From: Verrucomicrobiales bacterium
Lineage (GTDB): Bacteria > Verrucomicrobiota > Verrucomicrobiia > Verrucomicrobiales > DEV007
Assembly: GCA_003232855.1 (NCBI GenBank)
Contig: QIKC01000337.1
Span: forward strand, 1 to 7,127
Direction: 5' to 3'
Length of the DNA: 7,127 nt
The notes under the pieces are model-generated. The model was not told where the DNA came from and did not search any database. It saw only the letters and a list, made by a program, of their open reading frames with translations. Position numbers and translations under genes: made by a program. Below are positions 5,447 to 7,127 of the stretch, piece by piece. Positions within the stretch are counted from its first letter, which is position 1, and each line of letters starts with the position of its first letter.

Positions 5447-6490
5447 TTATTTCTCCGAAGCGTGAATGGCTCTGTTTACCATTTTGGAAACATCTTTTTC
5501 CATATGAACTGGAACAAGTTTTATGTCTGGATTATTACGCGCATACACTCTGAATATCTCATCGGCAAAAGCTTGGCCCACATCATTGATCCCTTTGAAA
5601 TCAAAGATGACATACTCGAATTTTTCCAGACGCGCCAACATACGCTTAGCCTGAGACCTAGACACTAACTTTTCTTTATCATACTGAGCCAATTGCATCG
5701 GCACCACCGTTCTATTAAATCCGTAATCGTCTGGACCTTGAGTAAATTTGTCAAAAACCTCCCTGATAATACGCTTGGAAGCCCTTTGAATCATCATGCT
5801 GACCACGGTTCCTATTTTTCCAGCCGGCCTATCGGTGTCCATTAGAAAATCAAAGCCGTCCCCTTCGTGGTGGCTAAATTCTAATCCCTTAGATTCAATT
5901 TCAAACTCATCAAATGCGCGGGATGTGAAGAAAATTCCCTCTCCAGTATGATTATCTGGGTCGGTTGTAAGCTTGCCTTTCGATAATTCGAACAATGCAT
6001 TTTTCTCATCAGGAAGATCAACCAGCCTTTTAATGCGACGGAATATCCCTTCCCCATTGTCTATTATTCGCATCTGAACCTTTTCTTTATCTCTAATGAT
6101 CGCAGCTAAAACCTCTTCACCTTCAGAGTGATCAATGACATTGTTCATCATCTCAGTGAATCCGTGGAGACAAATATCTACTATGTTTTCTGGAATATCC
6201 TCAAAAATAAATGCAAAATGTTCTCTCCAAATTCGATCTTCTTGCAGTTCGTCAGTTACCTTAAAAAGAATTTGGTGTTTGCGCACATCTCCAAGAAAGT
6301 ATTTTTTGCCCTTGCCTACTCCTGTAGAGGCCAATAGAGATTTTTTTTCTAGTCGCCTGATATGATGGTTGGCTGCTTGTGGCGTAATTGAGAATATAGA
6401 TGAAATATGTTTTGCAAGGTCCTCCGAGTGGTAGACAACATCCCGCAGAATTTGCCTTCTTATCTTTTCACCTCTTTCTTTTTGGCTCAT
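5447..6490 (-). CDS. Winged-helix / HATPase / STAS-like (DUF4325) regulator
   Basis: A 347-residue three-part protein. Residues 8-66 look like a winged helix-turn-helix (SITPQAANHHIRRLEKKSLL, then the GVGKGKKYFLG wing). Residues about 95-235 are a GHKL-type ATPase: N box E113-x3-N117-x3-H121 (EMMNNVIDHS), G1 box D144-N-G-E-G148 and G2 box HTGEGI (181-186). Residues about 255-340 match the STAS-like DUF4325 (FEYVIFDFKGINDVG, then QAFADEIFRVYARNNPDIKL). Anti-sigma kinases of the SpoIIAB/RsbW type and STAS antagonists of the SpoIIAA type are the familiar separate versions of the last two domains; here they are fused to a DNA-binding domain. A cytoplasmic ligand- or ATP-gated transcription regulator is inferred; target and signal are unknown. 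SD AAGGA (complement of 6495-6499) lies 4 bases before ATG, within a long inverted repeat. AT-rich codon use differs from the 5' genes, consistent with transfer. Confidence 0.9.
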   Translation of the reverse strand: MSQKERGEKIRRQILRDVVYHSEDLAKHISSIFSITPQAANHHIRRLEKKSLLASTGVGKGKKYFLGDVRKHQILFKVTDELQEDRIWREHFAFIFEDIPENIVDICLHGFTEMMNNVIDHSEGEEVLAAIIRDKEKVQMRIIDNGEGIFRRIKRLVDLPDEKNALFELSKGKLTTDPDNHTGEGIFFTSRAFDEFEIESKGLEFSHHEGDGFDFLMDTDRPAGKIGTVVSMMIQRASKRIIREVFDKFTQGPDDYGFNRTVVPMQLAQYDKEKLVSRSQAKRMLARLEKFEYVIFDFKGINDVGQAFADEIFRVYARNNPDIKLVPVHMEKDVSKMVNRAIHASEK

Positions 6491-6550
6491 TGTATCCTTG
6501 TAGTAAATTGCTTTCTACAATAGTAGGGGCGACTTCCTACAAGGATACAA
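6490..6550 (-). promoter_or_regulatory. Palindromic operator / RBS-occluding hairpin of the regulator gene
   Basis: In coding orientation TTGTATCCTTGTAG (6550-6537) and CTACAAGGATACAA (6503-6490) are perfect 14-bp inverted arms 33 bases apart; the last A of the second arm is the A of the start codon and the arm contains the AAGGA ribosome-binding site. The interval holds a further TTGTAG and a small palindrome, CTAC-TATT-GTAG (6526-6515), so the core CTACAA/TTGTAG occurs three times. A weak promoter can be read as TTGTAT (6550-6545), 19 bases, TACTAT (6525-6520). This suggests either an operator bound by the product's winged helix, or, if transcription starts upstream of the first arm, an mRNA hairpin hiding the ribosome-binding site. 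Confidence 0.65.
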
Positions 6551-6681
6551 CTCTTTTTTATAAATAAACTGATAATCAAATAATGGCATTTAGCCTCTCA
6601 AATAGTAGCAACAGTGAAAATTATTTTTCTGTAACGCTTTAGTATGTAGCGCATTATGTAATCAATGCTCTTGCTCCTAAA
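6551..6681. other. AT-rich non-coding stretch upstream of the regulator gene
   Basis: No open frame of note, tRNA or strong palindrome was seen in these 131 bases. It should contain the upstream part of the regulator promoter: on the minus strand TTTATAAAAAAG (6562-6551) gives a TATAAA-like box but without a matching -35. Confidence 0.4.
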
Positions 6682-6726
6682 TGATTACGGATCAGGAGGT
6701 TTGGAGTTCGAATCCCTACAGGCGTA
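6682..6726 (+). repeat. Attachment-site repeat, copy 3 (tRNA-Arg 3' fragment)
   Basis: These 45 bases match 5222-5266 at 44 positions, covering the tRNA-Arg anticodon loop, variable region, T arm and 3' acceptor strand. The acceptor 5' strand and D arm are absent, so it cannot fold as a tRNA. The sole difference (a6705) is in the T stem at a position where G pairs in the intact gene, suggesting that this copy is no longer under selection. It reads as the displaced end (attR-like) left by integration into the tRNA gene. Confidence 0.85.
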
Positions 6727-6831
6727 ATTTTGTTGAGACTTGAATAGTTACAAAATCATAAAATGAAGTTTGATGGATAAAACCTGAGCTTTGGGGTTCT
6801 ACAAAAATGCGATTTCTGTGCTGGCACGATC
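6727..6831. other. AT-rich gap between the att repeat and the CBM-like gene
   Basis: This 105-base stretch lies downstream of the stop codon of the minus-strand gene and to the right of the third att copy. No gene, hairpin with T tract, or repeat was recognised. Its base composition resembles the island rather than the GC-rich chromosome. Confidence 0.4.
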
Positions 6832-7127
6832 TCAATCTTCTGTAAATTTCTCAATACGAATATCGTCGATCCATAACTTTCCAGCTCCACCTGTTGAAAA
6901 CATTAATCCTAAATCATTATCTGCGTCAAATAATGATTTAGCTACAAATGTATATTCCGTCCATTCCTCTGTAGGGTTAAAAGTGATCCCTGTCATGTAT
7001 GTTGTCCATGGCTGATCAAGTTTTCTGACTTTGGTGGATATGCTTGAACCTTGAAAACCACTTCCCCTCGCCCAAAATGTGAATTTATAATAAAATCCGC
7101 TCCAGATTTCCAGATCAGAGTACCAGA
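6832..7127 (-). CDS. C-terminus of a protein with a carbohydrate-binding-like beta-sandwich (runs off the window)
   Basis: Reading the minus strand from the window edge gives 97 uninterrupted codons before TGA (complement of 6832-6834). The peptide starts WYSDLEIWSG and continues with alternating aromatic and hydrophobic strands: FYYKFTFWARGSG (11-23), ISTKVRK (29-35), QPWTTYMTGITFNPTEEW (38-55), TEYTFVA (56-62), GLMFSTGGAGKLWIDDIRIE (73-92). A K-F-T-F-W-A-R strand, a central E-W-T-E-Y-T-F strand and a final L-W-I-D-D-I-R-I strand are typical of CBM4/9-type and related galactose-binding-like modules, which bind glycans in secreted enzymes or surface proteins. The upstream domains, start codon and any signal peptide lie outside the window. 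Codon use is AT-rich. The plus-strand frame over 6791-7015 is its shadow. Coding status is convincing; the exact CBM family is not. Confidence 0.75.
   Translation of the reverse strand, partial: WYSDLEIWSGFYYKFTFWARGSGFQGSSISTKVRKLDQPWTTYMTGITFNPTEEWTEYTFVAKSLFDADNDLGLMFSTGGAGKLWIDDIRIEKFTED

Larger units (their letters stand above)
5267..6726. mobile_element. tRNA-Arg-integrated mini-island, apparently two tandem units, no integrase
   Basis: The region between the complete tRNA and the last tRNA-3' copy is AT-rich compared with the GC-rich left part of the window and is divided by the middle copy at 5379-5397 into a unit of about 110 bases without a gene and one of about 1.3 kb carrying a single regulator gene. 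The offset between the outer copies is 1460 bases. No integrase, transposase, replication or transfer gene is seen, so it would depend on a recombinase supplied elsewhere or be a decayed remnant. AT-rich DNA continues past 6726, so the insertion may extend beyond the window. Confidence 0.7.

Noticed and set aside
5329..5553. 74-codon plus-strand frame crossing the second att copy
   Set aside because: It crosses a tRNA-derived scar and overlaps the end of the regulator gene in antisense, and the peptide is unrecognised.
5193..6726. Integron-like cassette array or CRISPR
   Set aside because: The repeats are tRNA 3'-end copies of unequal length with unequal spacing (128 and 1460 bases), and no integron integrase, attC-type fold or Cas gene is present.
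6682..6726. Second tRNA-Arg gene
   Set aside because: Only the segment from the anticodon arm to the 3' end is present; the D arm and 5' acceptor strand are missing.
6791..7015. 74-codon plus-strand frame near the right edge
   Set aside because: The minus strand here encodes a continuous 97-residue beta-sandwich peptide with family-like motifs, so the plus-strand frame is a shadow.

Overview
The window joins a GC-rich chromosomal stretch (about 1-5190) to a clearly AT-rich accessory stretch (about 5270-7127), with a tRNA-Arg gene at the border. The organism is a GC-rich bacterium. The wording of the IF-1 core, the valine-pyruvate aminotransferase and the glutaminyl-cyclase-like M28 enzyme fits Verrucomicrobiota or a relative, but this rests on memory of protein families and is a moderate-to-weak guess.

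Chromosomal part. A 5'-truncated S-methyl-5'-thioadenosine phosphorylase gene (1-756, +) converges on a minus-strand pair: a small three-segment membrane protein of the DUF4870/Tic20-like type (2582-2193) and avtA (2110-848). Divergent from these are infA, encoding IF-1 with an unusual highly basic N-terminal extension (2688-3002), parB without parA next to it (3085-3993), and a membrane-anchored M28/glutaminyl-cyclase-like gene. The last gene overlaps parB by one base and is broken by a frameshift near 4646-4660 (3993-4926). The gap to the tRNA (4927-5192) holds small repeats, two hairpins and a plausible tRNA promoter.

Accessory part. tRNA-Arg(ACG) is complete at 5193-5266. Its 3' part recurs twice downstream in the same orientation: a 19-base piece at 5379-5397 and a 45-base piece (one mismatch) at 6682-6726, starting at the anticodon arm. 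This is the mark of site-specific integration into a tRNA gene, here apparently repeated. No integrase is visible. Between the second and third copies lies essentially one gene (6490-5447, minus): a 347-residue protein with an N-terminal winged helix, a GHKL/HATPase domain with N, G1 and G2 boxes, and a C-terminal STAS-like DUF4325 domain. In effect a DNA-binding domain, an anti-sigma-like ATPase and an anti-anti-sigma-like domain sit on one chain. Its start codon and ribosome-binding site lie in one arm of a perfect 14-bp inverted repeat, with further half-sites between the arms, which suggests autoregulation.

AT-rich DNA continues past the third copy. It contains, on the minus strand, the last 97 codons of a protein ending in a carbohydrate-binding-module-like beta-sandwich (6832 to the window edge). 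Either the accessory region extends beyond the window as a further inserted unit, or the old chromosome here is itself AT-rich. The most interesting system is the tandem tRNA-Arg attachment array carrying a single self-contained regulator with a palindromic control region.
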